A stretch of DNA of 64,000 bases from assembly GCF_033110965.1 (NCBI RefSeq), contig NZ_CP137003.1:1488001-1552000 (forward strand), read 5' to 3'. Origin of the DNA: Raineyella sp. LH-20 (lineage in GTDB: Bacteria; Actinomycetota; Actinomycetes; Propionibacteriales; Propionibacteriaceae). Shown here piece after piece: positions 1-8,551 of this stretch. The position numbers and the translations under genes were made by a program. The notes under the pieces are model-generated. The model worked only from the letters and a program-made list of their open reading frames with translations, was not told the origin of the DNA and did no database searches. Within the stretch, counting starts at the first letter, position 1. The number at the start of each line of letters is the position of its first letter.

Positions 1-935
1 GGGTACCGGCCAAGCATCGTCCCCGGGTGCTGATGCTCTTCTATCTCGCCCAGCCACTGACCACCGCGATCGGTGCGCCGCTGGCCGGTGCCCTGATCCA
101 GCTGCACGGCCTGTGGGGCCTCGAGGGCTGGCGAGTGATGTACCTCTTCGTCGGCGCCCCGGCCATCCTCGTCGGCGTCCTGTGTTGGTTCTACCTCAAG
201 GACAAGCCGCGGGACGCGGCCTGGCTCACCCCCGCCGAGCAAGACTGGCTGACCGGTGCGCTCGCCTCGGAGGAGCGGGCCAAGGAGGAGACCGAGCGGA
301 TCGGCGTACGCCAGATGTTCGCCTCCGGTCGGGTGTGGGTGCTCTCCTTCGTCTACTTCGGCTTCATCTACGGCCTCTACGCCCTCGGCTTCTTCCTGCC
401 GACCATCGTGGCCGGATTCAAGGCGCAGCTGGGCGAGATGACCCCGTCGCTGCAGGGCCTGATCACGGCCGTGCCGTACGTCATCGCCGCGGTCGTGATG
501 TACCTGTGGTCGCGCGACGTGCAGTCACGCGGTCTGCGGACCTGGCACATCGTCGTCCCGGCGGTGGTCGGTGGCATCAGCATCCCGCTGGCCCTGTTCA
601 CCTCCCACCCGGTGCTGACCATCGCCATCGTCTCCGTCACCGCCTCCTCGATCTTCGCCGTGCTGCCCAACTTCTGGACCCTGCCGACCAAGTTCCTCAC
701 CGGTGCCGCCGCAGCCGGCGGCGTGGCGCTGATCAACACGATCGGCAACCTGGCCGGCTTCTCCGCCGGCTACATCACCGGCTGGGTGCACGATCTGACC
801 AACGGTTACCTCGTGCCGATGATGGTCGTCGGCGGCTTCATGATCCTCTCCGGGATCCTGCTGGTCCTGTTGGCCTCGCGCGGCAGTGTCACCACCACCG
901 ACGCCGACGCGCCCGCCGGGAAGGTCCTCGCGTGA
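1..935 (+). CDS. MFS transporter, anion:cation symporter-like (5' end outside window)
   Basis: The reading frame is open from base 3 with no start before it, so the N-terminus lies upstream of the window. About 310 residues remain, holding roughly eight hydrophobic segments. The charged central loop containing KDKPRDAAWLTPAEQDWL and the helix starting GWRVMYLFVGAPAI are typical of the ACS (phthalate/tartrate permease) branch of the major facilitator superfamily, which takes up organic acids such as sugar acids. The stop codon overlaps the GTG start of the next gene (GTGA), so it is translationally coupled to the catabolic genes that follow. Inference: it imports the acid degraded by this operon, plausibly D-apionate. 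Family call firm, substrate inferred. Confidence 0.85.
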   Translation, partial: VPAKHRPRVLMLFYLAQPLTTAIGAPLAGALIQLHGLWGLEGWRVMYLFVGAPAILVGVLCWFYLKDKPRDAAWLTPAEQDWLTGALASEERAKEETERIGVRQMFASGRVWVLSFVYFGFIYGLYALGFFLPTIVAGFKAQLGEMTPSLQGLITAVPYVIAAVVMYLWSRDVQSRGLRTWHIVVPAVVGGISIPLALFTSHPVLTIAIVSVTASSIFAVLPNFWTLPTKFLTGAAAAGGVALINTIGNLAGFSAGYITGWVHDLTNGYLVPMMVVGGFMILSGILLVLLASRGSVTTTDADAPAGKVLA

Positions 936-1735
936 GCCTCGGACTCGGCACCTACGCCCTCTTCTGGGAGTGGTCGGACCGTGCCCCCGACCCGATCGAC
1001 CTGCCGGGCATGCTGCGGCGCACCCGCGATCTGGACGCCGACGTCTTCCAGATCTGCGACTATCCGGCGCTCGAGACGTACGGGGACGCGCGGCTGCGCG
1101 ACCTGCGGGCGACCGCCGAGGATCTGGGGGTCGAGCTGGAGCTCGGGACCCGCGGGACGGACCCGGAGCACCTCCGCCGCTATCTGCACCGGTGCGACCT
1201 GCTCGGGGCGCGCGTGCTGCGGTCGATGGTCCAGGTCGGTCCCGGGACGCCGAGCCTCGACCGGGTGGTGACGACGCTGCGGGACCTCCGCGGTGACCTC
1301 GACGCCCTGGGGGTGGACCTGGCTCTGGAGACGTACGAACAGCTGCCGTCGGCCACCCTGGTCGACATCGTCGAGCGGGCGGAGCACCCGCGGATCGGCA
1401 TCGCTCTCGACCCGGCCAACTGTGTCGCCGCGCTCGAGCACCCCGACGACGTGATCGACCGCTGCGCGCCGTACACCCTCGACCTGCACGTCAAGGACTT
1501 CGCCTTCAGCCGGCAGGCCGGCTGGGTCGGGTTCAGCTACGCCGGGGCGCCGATGGGGGAGGGACTCCTCGACTACGCCCACGAGCTCGACGCCGTCCGC
1601 CCGCTCGAGCGCGGCATCAACCAGATCGTCGAGCACTGGCTCGTCTGGCAGGGCGACCCACAGACCACCATCGCCGAGGAACGGCGATGGACCGAACGAA
1701 CACTCACCTACGCAAGGGAACGGATCCAACCATGA
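932..1735 (+). CDS. Sugar phosphate isomerase/epimerase-like TIM barrel, candidate 3-oxo-isoapionate decarboxylase (OiaC type)
   Basis: 267 residues of the xylose-isomerase-like TIM-barrel superfamily (AP_endonuc_2). Visible barrel motifs include the metal-site segments LALETYEQ (strand with Glu), IALDPANC, LDLHVKDF and the late Glu in QIVEHW. The GTG start overlaps the transporter stop, and the stop overlaps the ATG of the following dehydrogenase. Members of this superfamily occur as OiaC, the decarboxylase that turns 3-oxo-isoapionate into L-erythrulose. That role is inferred from the neighbours: an ApnO-like dehydrogenase, an erythrulose-type kinase and a TIM-like isomerase. Without the neighbours only a generic isomerase/epimerase call would be justified. 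Confidence 0.7.
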   Translation: MSLGLGTYALFWEWSDRAPDPIDLPGMLRRTRDLDADVFQICDYPALETYGDARLRDLRATAEDLGVELELGTRGTDPEHLRRYLHRCDLLGARVLRSMVQVGPGTPSLDRVVTTLRDLRGDLDALGVDLALETYEQLPSATLVDIVERAEHPRIGIALDPANCVAALEHPDDVIDRCAPYTLDLHVKDFAFSRQAGWVGFSYAGAPMGEGLLDYAHELDAVRPLERGINQIVEHWLVWQGDPQTTIAEERRWTERTLTYARERIQP

Positions 1736-2622
1736 CCGAGAACCTGACCATCGCAGTGATCGGCGCCGGCGGCAAGATGGGCCAGCGCGTGTCGAACAAC
1801 CTGCGGCGTACCGATCACACCGTGTACTACTGCGAGACCAGCCCGGCCGGCCAGCAGCGGGTGCGCGACGCCGGCCTGGCGGTGACCCCGAACGAAGAGG
1901 CCGTGCCCGGTGCCGACATCGTCATCTACGCCGTGCCGGACGTCGCTCTGGAGGCCGTCACCACCGCCACCGTGCCGCTGCAGAAGGGCGGGTCCATGGT
2001 GCTCACCCTGGATCCGGCCGCTGCGTACGCCGGGCTGCTCTACCTGCGCGCCGACCTCGACTACGTCGTCGCCCACCCGACCCACCCGTCGGTGTTCCTC
2101 GAGCGGACCACCGCCGAGGAGTGGGCCGACACCTTCGGCGGGATCGCCGCCGCGCAGAACTCCGTCGCCGCCCTGCAGCAGGGCGACGAGTCGATCAAGC
2201 CGCTGGCCGAGGAGATCATCGCCACGATGTACGGCCCCGTCGACGGCGTCTACTGGGCCTCGGTCCACGATCTCGCGGTCCTCGAGCCGACCCTCAACGA
2301 GACCATCGGCTGCATGATCGGGCAGTTCCTCAAGGACGCCATGGACACCACGGTCGAGAAGACCGACATGGACGAGGACACCGTGAAGGCGATGTTCTAC
2401 GGCCACGTCTACATCGCGCTGACCAACGCCCTGCGCGGCTCCAACCCCTTCTCCGACGCCTGCCTGCTGGCCATGGACTACGGCCGGGAGGCGCTGATCA
2501 AGGACGACTGGGAGCGGATCTTCAACGACGACGACCTGGAGATCGTGATCTGCAAGATGCTCGGCATCGAGGCCGTCAACCACCACCCCGAGGTCCACGC
2601 CCCGCAGCCCGCCACAGTCTGA
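1732..2622 (+). CDS. NAD-dependent 6-phosphogluconate-dehydrogenase-like protein, candidate D-apionate oxidoisomerase (ApnO type)
   Basis: 296 residues. The N-terminal Rossmann fold begins VIGAGGKMGQRV (dinucleotide-binding glycine pattern). A segment HPTHPSVF follows near residue 123, and a C-terminal helical domain carries LEPTLNET, GHVYIALTNAL and YGREALIKDDWERIF. This arrangement is that of the phosphogluconate-dehydrogenase C-terminal-domain family which includes ApnO, the enzyme that oxidises and isomerises D-apionate to 3-oxo-isoapionate. The start at 1732 was preferred to an in-frame upstream codon because it gives the glycine motif its usual position and an ATGA overlap with the preceding gene. 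Assignment to ApnO rests on recalled family resemblance plus context. Confidence 0.7.
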   Translation: MTENLTIAVIGAGGKMGQRVSNNLRRTDHTVYYCETSPAGQQRVRDAGLAVTPNEEAVPGADIVIYAVPDVALEAVTTATVPLQKGGSMVLTLDPAAAYAGLLYLRADLDYVVAHPTHPSVFLERTTAEEWADTFGGIAAAQNSVAALQQGDESIKPLAEEIIATMYGPVDGVYWASVHDLAVLEPTLNETIGCMIGQFLKDAMDTTVEKTDMDEDTVKAMFYGHVYIALTNALRGSNPFSDACLLAMDYGREALIKDDWERIFNDDDLEIVICKMLGIEAVNHHPEVHAPQPATV

Positions 2623-2655
2623 CCGCCGGCAGCAGGCAGCCACCAGGAGATCCCG

Positions 2656-4461
2656 ATGACCCACCTCGTCAATGACCCCACCACCTTCGCCACCGACAGT
2701 CTGAGGGGCTTCGTCGCCGCCCATCCGACGTACGTCCAACCGGTCCACGGCGGCGTCGTCCGGGCCACCGGCTCGCCCTCGGGTGAGGTCTCGGTCGTCG
2801 TCGGCGGCGGCGCGGGGCACTACCCCGCGTTCGCCGGCTGGGTCGGACCCGGCATGGCGCACGGAGCCGTCTGCGGCAACGTGTTCGCCTCGCCCTCCGC
2901 CTCCCAGGTGCAGGCGGTGGTCCGTGCGGCCGACAACAGCGGTGGCACCGTCCTGCTCTACGGCAACTACGCCGGGGATGTGCTGCACTTCGGACAAGGC
3001 GCGGTGCACTGCCGGGCCGAGGGCGCCGACGTGCGCGAGATCGCGATCAGCGACGACGTGGCGTCCCGCCCGGTCGCGGAGTGGCGGGGGCGGCGCGGTA
3101 TCGCCGGGGATCTCCTGGTCGTCAAGGCCGCCGGTGCCGCCGCGGCGACGGGCCGCGACCTCGACCGGGTCGTCGCCGTCGCTGAGCGGGCCAACGCCCG
3201 GACCCGCTCGGTGGGGGTGGCCTTCACCGGCTGCACGCTGCCGGGATCCCGGGAGCCGCTGTTCGGCGTGCCGGCCGGTGGCTACGCTCTCGGTCTGGGC
3301 ATCCACGGCGAGCAGGGACTCTCCGTCGCACCGATGGTCCCGGCGACGGAGATCGCCCGGACCATGGTGGACACTCTGCTCGCTGAGGAACCGACGCCCG
3401 GCGTGGCCGGCTACCAGCGGCGCGCCGCCGTCCTGCTCAACGGGCTGGGGGCCACCACGTACGAGGAACTCTTCGTGCTCTACGGCTCGGTCGCCGACCT
3501 GCTGACGGAACGGGGCATCGTCATCGTCGCCCCGGAGGTCGGTGAGCAGGTCACCAGCTTGGACATGGCCGGCTGTTCGCTCTCCCTGATGTTCCTCGAC
3601 CCCGAACTCGAGGAGCTGTGGACCGCACCCGCCGACACCCCGGCCTTCCGCCGCGGTGCGGTGCCGGCCGGGACCAGCCGACGGATCGTCCCCGAGGACC
3701 GCGCGGCGGCGCCGGTGGTCGAGGGATCGGCGGAATCCCGTGGCCAGGCGGAGGCCGTCGTCGCCGTGCTCGATCGGGTGGCCGATCTCGCCCGGCGGGT
3801 CGAGACCGAACTGGGCCGGATCGACGCGGTGGCCGGGGATGGCGACCACGGGCAGGGGATGGTGCTCGGCTCGGCGGCGGCCGCCCGGGCCGGCCGGGCC
3901 GCGCTCGGCGAGGGTGCCGGCGCCCGGACAGTCCTCTCCCGGGCCGGGGCAGCCTGGGCGGAAGGGGCCGGCGGCACCTCCGGCGCGCTGTGGGGCGCTG
4001 CCCTGGGCACCGTCGCGACCGGGCTCAGCGACCAGGATGCCCGTGACGGCGCGGAGCTGATCGCGGCGGTCGTTGCCGGCGGGCGGGCGATCCAGGACCT
4101 GGGTGGCGCCGCCGTCGGGGACAAGACCATGGTCGACGCCGTCGTTCCTTTCGTGGAGCGGCTCGTCGAGACGTACGCCGACGACCCCGACCTTCCCCGG
4201 GCCTGGACCGAGGCCGCCGGCCGGGCCACCGAGGCCGCCACCCGTACGGCGCTCATCCCGGCCCGGCTGGGCCGGGCCCGCACCCACGGCGACGACTCGA
4301 TCGGCACCCCGGATCCGGGGGCCGTCTCGTTCGCCCTGGTGATGGCCGAGATCGGCCGGGTGCTGGCCGACTACGACGTCGACCACACCTGCGATCCATC
4401 GTCCCGATCCACGTCCACGGTCAACGCCATCGTGGCCTTCGAGGCGGAGGGAGTGCGATGA
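2656..4461 (+). CDS. DhaK-DhaL fusion kinase, candidate L-erythrulose 1-kinase (LerK type)
   Basis: 601 residues: a DhaK ketose-binding domain (about 1-330) joined to a DhaL ATP-binding domain (about 365-590). DhaK shows the glycine-rich segment VVVGGGAGHYPAFAG and H217 in LGIHGEQG, equivalent to the histidine that binds the ketose covalently as a hemiaminal. DhaL shows AVAGDGDHGQG (metal-ligand aspartates 395 and 397), GTSGALWG and GDKTMVDA. Single-chain ATP-dependent enzymes of this type phosphorylate dihydroxyacetone, or in LerK L-erythrulose to L-erythrulose 1-phosphate. The adjacent TIM-like isomerase favours erythrulose. A Shine-Dalgarno (AGGAG) precedes the ATG, and the stop overlaps the next ATG. 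A dihydroxyacetone kinase is the alternative. Confidence 0.8.
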   Translation: MTHLVNDPTTFATDSLRGFVAAHPTYVQPVHGGVVRATGSPSGEVSVVVGGGAGHYPAFAGWVGPGMAHGAVCGNVFASPSASQVQAVVRAADNSGGTVLLYGNYAGDVLHFGQGAVHCRAEGADVREIAISDDVASRPVAEWRGRRGIAGDLLVVKAAGAAAATGRDLDRVVAVAERANARTRSVGVAFTGCTLPGSREPLFGVPAGGYALGLGIHGEQGLSVAPMVPATEIARTMVDTLLAEEPTPGVAGYQRRAAVLLNGLGATTYEELFVLYGSVADLLTERGIVIVAPEVGEQVTSLDMAGCSLSLMFLDPELEELWTAPADTPAFRRGAVPAGTSRRIVPEDRAAAPVVEGSAESRGQAEAVVAVLDRVADLARRVETELGRIDAVAGDGDHGQGMVLGSAAAARAGRAALGEGAGARTVLSRAGAAWAEGAGGTSGALWGAALGTVATGLSDQDARDGAELIAAVVAGGRAIQDLGGAAVGDKTMVDAVVPFVERLVETYADDPDLPRAWTEAAGRATEAATRTALIPARLGRARTHGDDSIGTPDPGAVSFALVMAEIGRVLADYDVDHTCDPSSRSTSTVNAIVAFEAEGVR

Positions 4462-5243
4462 CGGTGGACGAGCCGCTCACCTGGATCGGCACCAGCTGGA
4501 AGATGAACGGCTCGCTGGCGTTCGCCCGGGCGTACGCCACCGGATTGCGGGCACGCGCCGCCGCGGGGTGGCCCGGGATCCAGCCGTTCCTCATCCCGCC
4601 GGCCACGGCGTTGGCCGTGGTGAGTGAGGTGCTCCGGCCGGCCAGCGGGATCATCGTCGGTGCCCAGAACGCGCACTGGGAACAGCGAGGCGCGTGGACC
4701 GGTGAACTGTCGGTCGAGCAGGTCGCCGACGCCGGGGCGACGCTCGTGGAGATCGGGCACTCCGAGCGCCGGGCGTGGTTCGGTGACACCGATGAGGTGG
4801 TCCATCGGAAGGTCCTGGCGACCCTGCGGGCGGGCCTGCGACCGCTGGTCTGCGTCGGCGAGTCGGCCGAGGATTTCGCCGCCGGCCGCTCCGTCGAGGT
4901 GGTGACCGCCCAGGTCTCCTCCGCGCTGGCCGGCGTCGCCCCGGGAGAGGGACAGGCGCCGCTCGTCGCCTATGAGCCGATCTGGGCCATCGGGGAGCAC
5001 GGCCGGGAGGCGACGCCCGAGGACATCGTCGCGACGGTGGGGGCGATCGCCGACCACGTCGGGGATCGGGTGGGATCAGTCCTGTACGGGGGGTCGGTCA
5101 ACCGGGAGAACCTGACCGACATCCTCGGTGTCCCGGGGGTCGGTGGTGTGTTCGTCGGGCGGGCGGCCTGGACTCTCACCGGCTACCTCGCCCTGCTGGA
5201 TCTCGCGGCAGACCAGCTGGCCGGTCGGCTCAACGTCGGATGA
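4458..5243 (+). CDS. Triosephosphate isomerase family protein, candidate L-erythrulose-1-phosphate isomerase (LerI/EryH type)
   Basis: 261 residues with all three TIM catalytic residues: K15 in GTSWKMNG, H101 in EIGHSERR and E173 in AYEPIWAIG, plus the phosphate loop YGGSVN. The signature reads GTSWKMN where glycolytic enzymes have GNWKMN, a variant seen in the erythritol/erythrulose-phosphate isomerases. Together with its place behind a DhaK-DhaL kinase this argues for a C4 ketose phosphate substrate and not glycolysis. It starts at an ATG overlapping the kinase stop and is the last gene of the operon. The RpiB-type DerI expected to finish the route to D-erythrose 4-phosphate is not in the window and may lie upstream. 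Confidence 0.78.
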   Translation: MTVDEPLTWIGTSWKMNGSLAFARAYATGLRARAAAGWPGIQPFLIPPATALAVVSEVLRPASGIIVGAQNAHWEQRGAWTGELSVEQVADAGATLVEIGHSERRAWFGDTDEVVHRKVLATLRAGLRPLVCVGESAEDFAAGRSVEVVTAQVSSALAGVAPGEGQAPLVAYEPIWAIGEHGREATPEDIVATVGAIADHVGDRVGSVLYGGSVNRENLTDILGVPGVGGVFVGRAAWTLTGYLALLDLAADQLAGRLNVG

Positions 5244-5270
5244 TGGGTGCCGCCGACACCGAAGGACTGG

Positions 5271-5299
5271 TTGATCGTTGAACTAAATCCTTCTACTCT
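5271..5299 (+). promoter_or_regulatory. Predicted sigma-70-type promoter
   Basis: TTGATC (5271-5276), a 17-bp spacer that is unusually AT-rich for this DNA, and TACTCT (5294-5299). It lies 58 bp before the dioxygenase ATG at 5357, which has its own Shine-Dalgarno AAGGAG. Spacing and position fit; no experimental support. Confidence 0.5.
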
Positions 5300-5356
5300 G
5301 GAGGGGGTCGGCCGAGGGATCGGCCCCGGCGGCGGCCCGCGGACCAAGGAGCATCC

Positions 5357-6178
5357 ATGAGCACCCGGCTGCCCACCTATTTCGTCTCCCACGGCGGTGG
5401 GCCGTGGCCGTGGATCAAGGACATGATGCCGGGGATGGAGAAGCTCGAGGCCTCGCTCCGGTCCATCCCCACCGAGCTCGGCCTCACACCGCGGGCGGTG
5501 CTCGTCATCTCGGGCCACTGGGAGGAGCCTGAGTTCACGGTCCAGACCAGCGCCCACCCGCCGATGATCTACGACTACGGCGGCTTCCCCGCGTTCACCT
5601 ACCGCATCCAGTACCCGGCGCCGGGGGCACCGAACGTCGCAGCCCGGGTCGGCCAGCTGCTCGAGGACGCCGGCATCACCACCCGCTACGACGCGCAGCG
5701 TGGCTACGACCATGGGCTGTTCGCCCCGCTGTACGTCATCTACCCGCAGGCCGACGTCCCGATCCTGCAGCTCTCCCTGAGAAGCGGCTACGACCCGGCC
5801 GCCCACCTCGCCGCCGGCCGGGCGCTGGCCCCGCTGCGCGACGAGGGCGTGCTGATCATGGGCAGCGGATTCAGCTACCACAACCTCGCCGCCTTCGGCC
5901 CGAGCGCCGGCCCCGCCTCGACGGCGTTCGGCGACTGGCTCAACACGACCTTGGTCGAGGGGCCGGTCGAGGAGCGTACGCAGCGCCTGCTGCACTGGGA
6001 CGCTGCGCCCGGTGCGCGGGCGAGTCACCCGGCCGAGGATCACCTGATCCCGCTGATGGTCGCGGTGGGTGCCGCCGAGACCGAGGCCGGCGTACGCATC
6101 TACCACGAGCACGAGTTCATGGGTGCGATCGATTCTTCCAGCTTCCGCTTCGGGGAACTGCCGGGGTCGGGTCGCTGA
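5357..6178 (+). CDS. DODA-type extradiol aromatic-ring-opening dioxygenase (LigB superfamily)
   Basis: 273 residues, the normal length for the 4,5-DOPA-dioxygenase/YgiD family of single-metal class III extradiol dioxygenases. Metal-ligand and active-site histidines are in place: H12 in YFVSHGGG, H54 in ISGHWEE, H119 in GYDHGLFAPL, H175 in FSYHNL and H224/H229 in SHPAEDHLIPL. The physiological substrate of bacterial members is often unknown; catechol-type compounds are cleaved in vitro. The gene is monocistronic, with a predicted promoter and a good Shine-Dalgarno. It faces the lrp gene tail to tail, with no other aromatic-degradation gene nearby. Confidence 0.85.
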   Translation: MSTRLPTYFVSHGGGPWPWIKDMMPGMEKLEASLRSIPTELGLTPRAVLVISGHWEEPEFTVQTSAHPPMIYDYGGFPAFTYRIQYPAPGAPNVAARVGQLLEDAGITTRYDAQRGYDHGLFAPLYVIYPQADVPILQLSLRSGYDPAAHLAAGRALAPLRDEGVLIMGSGFSYHNLAAFGPSAGPASTAFGDWLNTTLVEGPVEERTQRLLHWDAAPGARASHPAEDHLIPLMVAVGAAETEAGVRIYHEHEFMGAIDSSSFRFGELPGSGR

Positions 6179-6195
6179 CGCCGTCCTGACCTCGT

Positions 6196-6238
6196 GGTCG
6201 CTGGAGTATGAGGTCGCTGGAGTATGAGGGCGCTGGGG
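6196..6238. repeat. 16-bp tandem repeat, about 2.7 copies
   Basis: The unit GGTCGCTGGAGTATGA occurs at 6196-6211 and 6212-6227, with a degenerate partial third copy to 6238. It sits between the convergent dioxygenase and lrp genes. Confidence 0.8.
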
Positions 6239-6264
6239 TGATCCCCGGCCCGAGCCGGCGCCGC

Positions 6265-6780
6265 TCAGGGAATCGGATCGAAGTCGCCGCGCCAGCTCTG
6301 CAGCACCACGCTCGTGTCGGTGCCGGCGATCTCCTTGTGGGAGTTCAGATCGGTGACCACGAAGTCCCGCAGCGCCTGGGAATCCGGCACGGCCACCCAG
6401 ACGATGAGATCGGAGTGGCCGGAGGTGAAGAACACGTGCAGGACAGAGGGTGATTTCGCCAGCCGCTGGGCCTGCTGCTCGATCTCGTCGCGCATGCCCG
6501 GATGGATGCGGACCGAGATGAGCGCCAGCAGCGGCCGCCCGACGGCCGCGGTGTTCACCTCCGCATGGAACCCGGTGATCACGCCCGCGTCGACGAGGGC
6601 CTGGATCCGGGAATGGCTGGTGGACTCCGCGGTCGCCGTGGCGGCCGCGAGGGCTGCGTTGCTCATCCGGCCGTTCTCCATCAGGAGCCGGAGGATCTGG
6701 TGGTCGATGGCGTCGAGCTGCCTGTGTCGGTGCCCCTTGCCGGGCTGCGGGACAGGGCGAGGGTTCGGCTGCTTTGCCAC
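6265..6780 (-). CDS. Lrp/AsnC family transcriptional regulator
   Basis: 171 residues from the GTG at 6780. An N-terminal helix-turn-helix (LDAIDHQILRLLMENGRMSNAAL onward) is followed by the RAM ligand-binding domain (VGRPLLALISVRIH, VFFTSGHSDLIVWVAV). The frame is open further upstream, but that part translates the tandem repeat at 6812-6898, so the GTG giving the usual family length was chosen; no clear Shine-Dalgarno supports it. Lying downstream of ald and cycA on the same strand, it is likely the alanine-responsive activator of these genes, as AldR-type Lrp proteins control ald in other actinobacteria. Confidence 0.85.
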   Translation of the reverse strand: MAKQPNPRPVPQPGKGHRHRQLDAIDHQILRLLMENGRMSNAALAAATATAESTSHSRIQALVDAGVITGFHAEVNTAAVGRPLLALISVRIHPGMRDEIEQQAQRLAKSPSVLHVFFTSGHSDLIVWVAVPDSQALRDFVVTDLNSHKEIAGTDTSVVLQSWRGDFDPIP

Positions 6781-6811
6781 GGGAAAACAGTACGCTCCGC
6801 GGCTCGCCCTC

Positions 6812-6898
6812 GGGAAGGCCACGTACGGACGCACAGGGAGGGCCAGGTACGTACGCACCGGGAAGGCTACGTACGCACCGGGAGGGCTACGTGCGCGC
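6812..6898. repeat. Tandem repeat, four imperfect 19-24 bp copies
   Basis: Copies start at 6812, 6836, 6860 and 6880; each opens GGGAAGG or GGGAGGG and contains ACGTACG-like sequence. The last copy includes the TAG stop codon of cycA, so the array begins inside the gene end and fills the gap to lrp. Confidence 0.8.
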
Positions 6899-8464
6899 TT
6901 CCTCGGCCGTCCGCACTTCCTCGGCCGCCCGGACCCGCTCGGCATCGAAGTCGATGGGCGCGGCGCCGCTGCGGGTGTTGCGCATCAGCCGCCAGACGAT
7001 CGCCATGAACGCGATCCAGATCGGCGCGGCCAACAGGGAGATCCGGGAGTCCTTGGACAGCCCCAGTGCCACGAAGATGAGCAGGAAGAACACCAGGGTC
7101 GCCCACGACATCGCCGCGCCGCCGGGCATCTTGAAGGTCGACTCGGCGTGCCGCTCGGGGTGCTTGCGGAGGAAGGCGAGGTAGCTGACCATGATCAGGC
7201 CCCAGACCGAGAGGTAGAGCACCGAGGAGACGCCGGCGACGAGGCTGAAGGCGTCCATCACCGTGTCGCTGAGCATCACCAATGCGATGGCCGGGGAGAT
7301 GCACAGCGCGGTCAGGATCAGGGCGTTGCGCGGAATGTGGTGCGAGGAGAGGCCCTCGAACACCCCTGGCGCGTTCTTCTCGCGGGCCAGCCCGTACATC
7401 ACGCGGGAGGTCGAGAAGACGCCCGAGTTGGCGGACGAGGCCGCGGAGGTGAGCACCACGAAGTTGACGACGTGGAAGGCGATCAGGATGCCGATGAAGC
7501 TGAACATCTCGACGAACGGGCTCATGTCGGGGTTGATCAGGTCCCAGGGCTGGACCGACATGATCACGGCGAGCGCGAGGACGTAGAAGATCAGCACCCG
7601 GGCGGGGATCGCGTCGATCGCCTTGGGGAGGTTCTTCTGCGGATCGGCGGTCTCGGCGGCGGCGGTGCCGGCCATCTCGATGCCCTGGAACGAGAAGATC
7701 GCGATCTGGAAGCCCGCCAGGAAGCCCATCCCGCCGGTCGGGAAGAAGCCGCCGCGGTCCCACAGGTGGGCGAAGGAGGCCGCCGGTGCGCCGGCGGTGG
7801 GGGGCGTGAACGCCGTGATGGCCAGGTAGCCGCCGACGACGACCAGCGCGACGATCGTGACGATCTTGATCATCGCGAACCAGAACTCCAGCTCGCCGAA
7901 GACCTTGACCGCGACCATGTTCAGGCCGGTCAGCAGCAGGATGACGCCCAGGGCCGGGATCCACTTGGGCAGGTCGGGGAACCAGAGCCCGAGGTAGCCG
8001 GTGATGGCGGTGGTGTCGGCGATGCCGATGACCACCCAGCACATCCAGTACGTCCAGCCGATGTAGAAGCCTGCCCAGGGCCCGATCAGGTCGGTGGCGA
8101 AGTCGGCGAACGACTTGTAGGCGAGGTTGGACAGCAGCAGCTCGCCCATCGCCCGCATCACGAAGAAGAGGAAGAAGCCGATGATGGCGTAGACGAGGAG
8201 GATCGACGGTCCGGCGAGGTGGATCGTACGTCCGGAGCCGAGGAACAGGCCGGTGCCGATGGCGCCGCCGATGGCGATCAGCTGCAGGTGGCGGTTCCGC
8301 AGGCCGCGGCTCAGGTGCGGTCCCTCCTGGGTCGGAGTGCCGGTGCGGGAGCGGGTGGGCGCGGCCTGTTCGGCCGCGGTGGTCAGGGAGTGGGTGGTGG
8401 AGGCGGACACGCGGGCTGCGGTGGTGGGGGAGTGGCCGGGTGCCGTGGATGCTGTGGAGGTCAT
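6887..8464 (-). CDS. cycA: D-serine/D-alanine/glycine:proton symporter (CycA-like APC permease)
   Basis: 525 residues with 12 predicted membrane helices. It resembles E. coli CycA closely over most of its length: NRHLQLIAIGGAIGTGLFLG, SILLVYAIIGFFLFFVMRAM, GELEFWFAMIKIV, TAAAETADPQKNLP and TSAASSANSGVFSTSR all match family blocks. It carries about 50 extra polar residues at the N-terminus. CycA imports glycine, D-alanine, D-serine and L-alanine at the cytoplasmic membrane. It lies 87 bp downstream of ald and is followed by an Lrp regulator, so it probably supplies alanine to the dehydrogenase. The C-terminus ends in RTAEEART within a repeat array. Confidence 0.9.
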   Translation of the reverse strand: MTSTASTAPGHSPTTAARVSASTTHSLTTAAEQAAPTRSRTGTPTQEGPHLSRGLRNRHLQLIAIGGAIGTGLFLGSGRTIHLAGPSILLVYAIIGFFLFFVMRAMGELLLSNLAYKSFADFATDLIGPWAGFYIGWTYWMCWVVIGIADTTAITGYLGLWFPDLPKWIPALGVILLLTGLNMVAVKVFGELEFWFAMIKIVTIVALVVVGGYLAITAFTPPTAGAPAASFAHLWDRGGFFPTGGMGFLAGFQIAIFSFQGIEMAGTAAAETADPQKNLPKAIDAIPARVLIFYVLALAVIMSVQPWDLINPDMSPFVEMFSFIGILIAFHVVNFVVLTSAASSANSGVFSTSRVMYGLAREKNAPGVFEGLSSHHIPRNALILTALCISPAIALVMLSDTVMDAFSLVAGVSSVLYLSVWGLIMVSYLAFLRKHPERHAESTFKMPGGAAMSWATLVFFLLIFVALGLSKDSRISLLAAPIWIAFMAIVWRLMRNTRSGAAPIDFDAERVRAAEEVRTAEEART

Positions 8465-8551
8465 GTCGGGACTCCTTTGTCTCCGGTGGATGTTTCTCCG
8501 CGGGGATGCAGTGGGGGTGGGCGCCGTACGCCCACCCCCCGGGTGCCTGTG

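Noticed and set aside
1708-4386. 892-codon open frame on the minus strand opposite the apionate-type operon
   Set aside because: Its residues are those of an antisense high-GC shadow (Gly/Arg/Asp-rich, no family), while the plus strand encodes recognisable enzymes with coupled starts.
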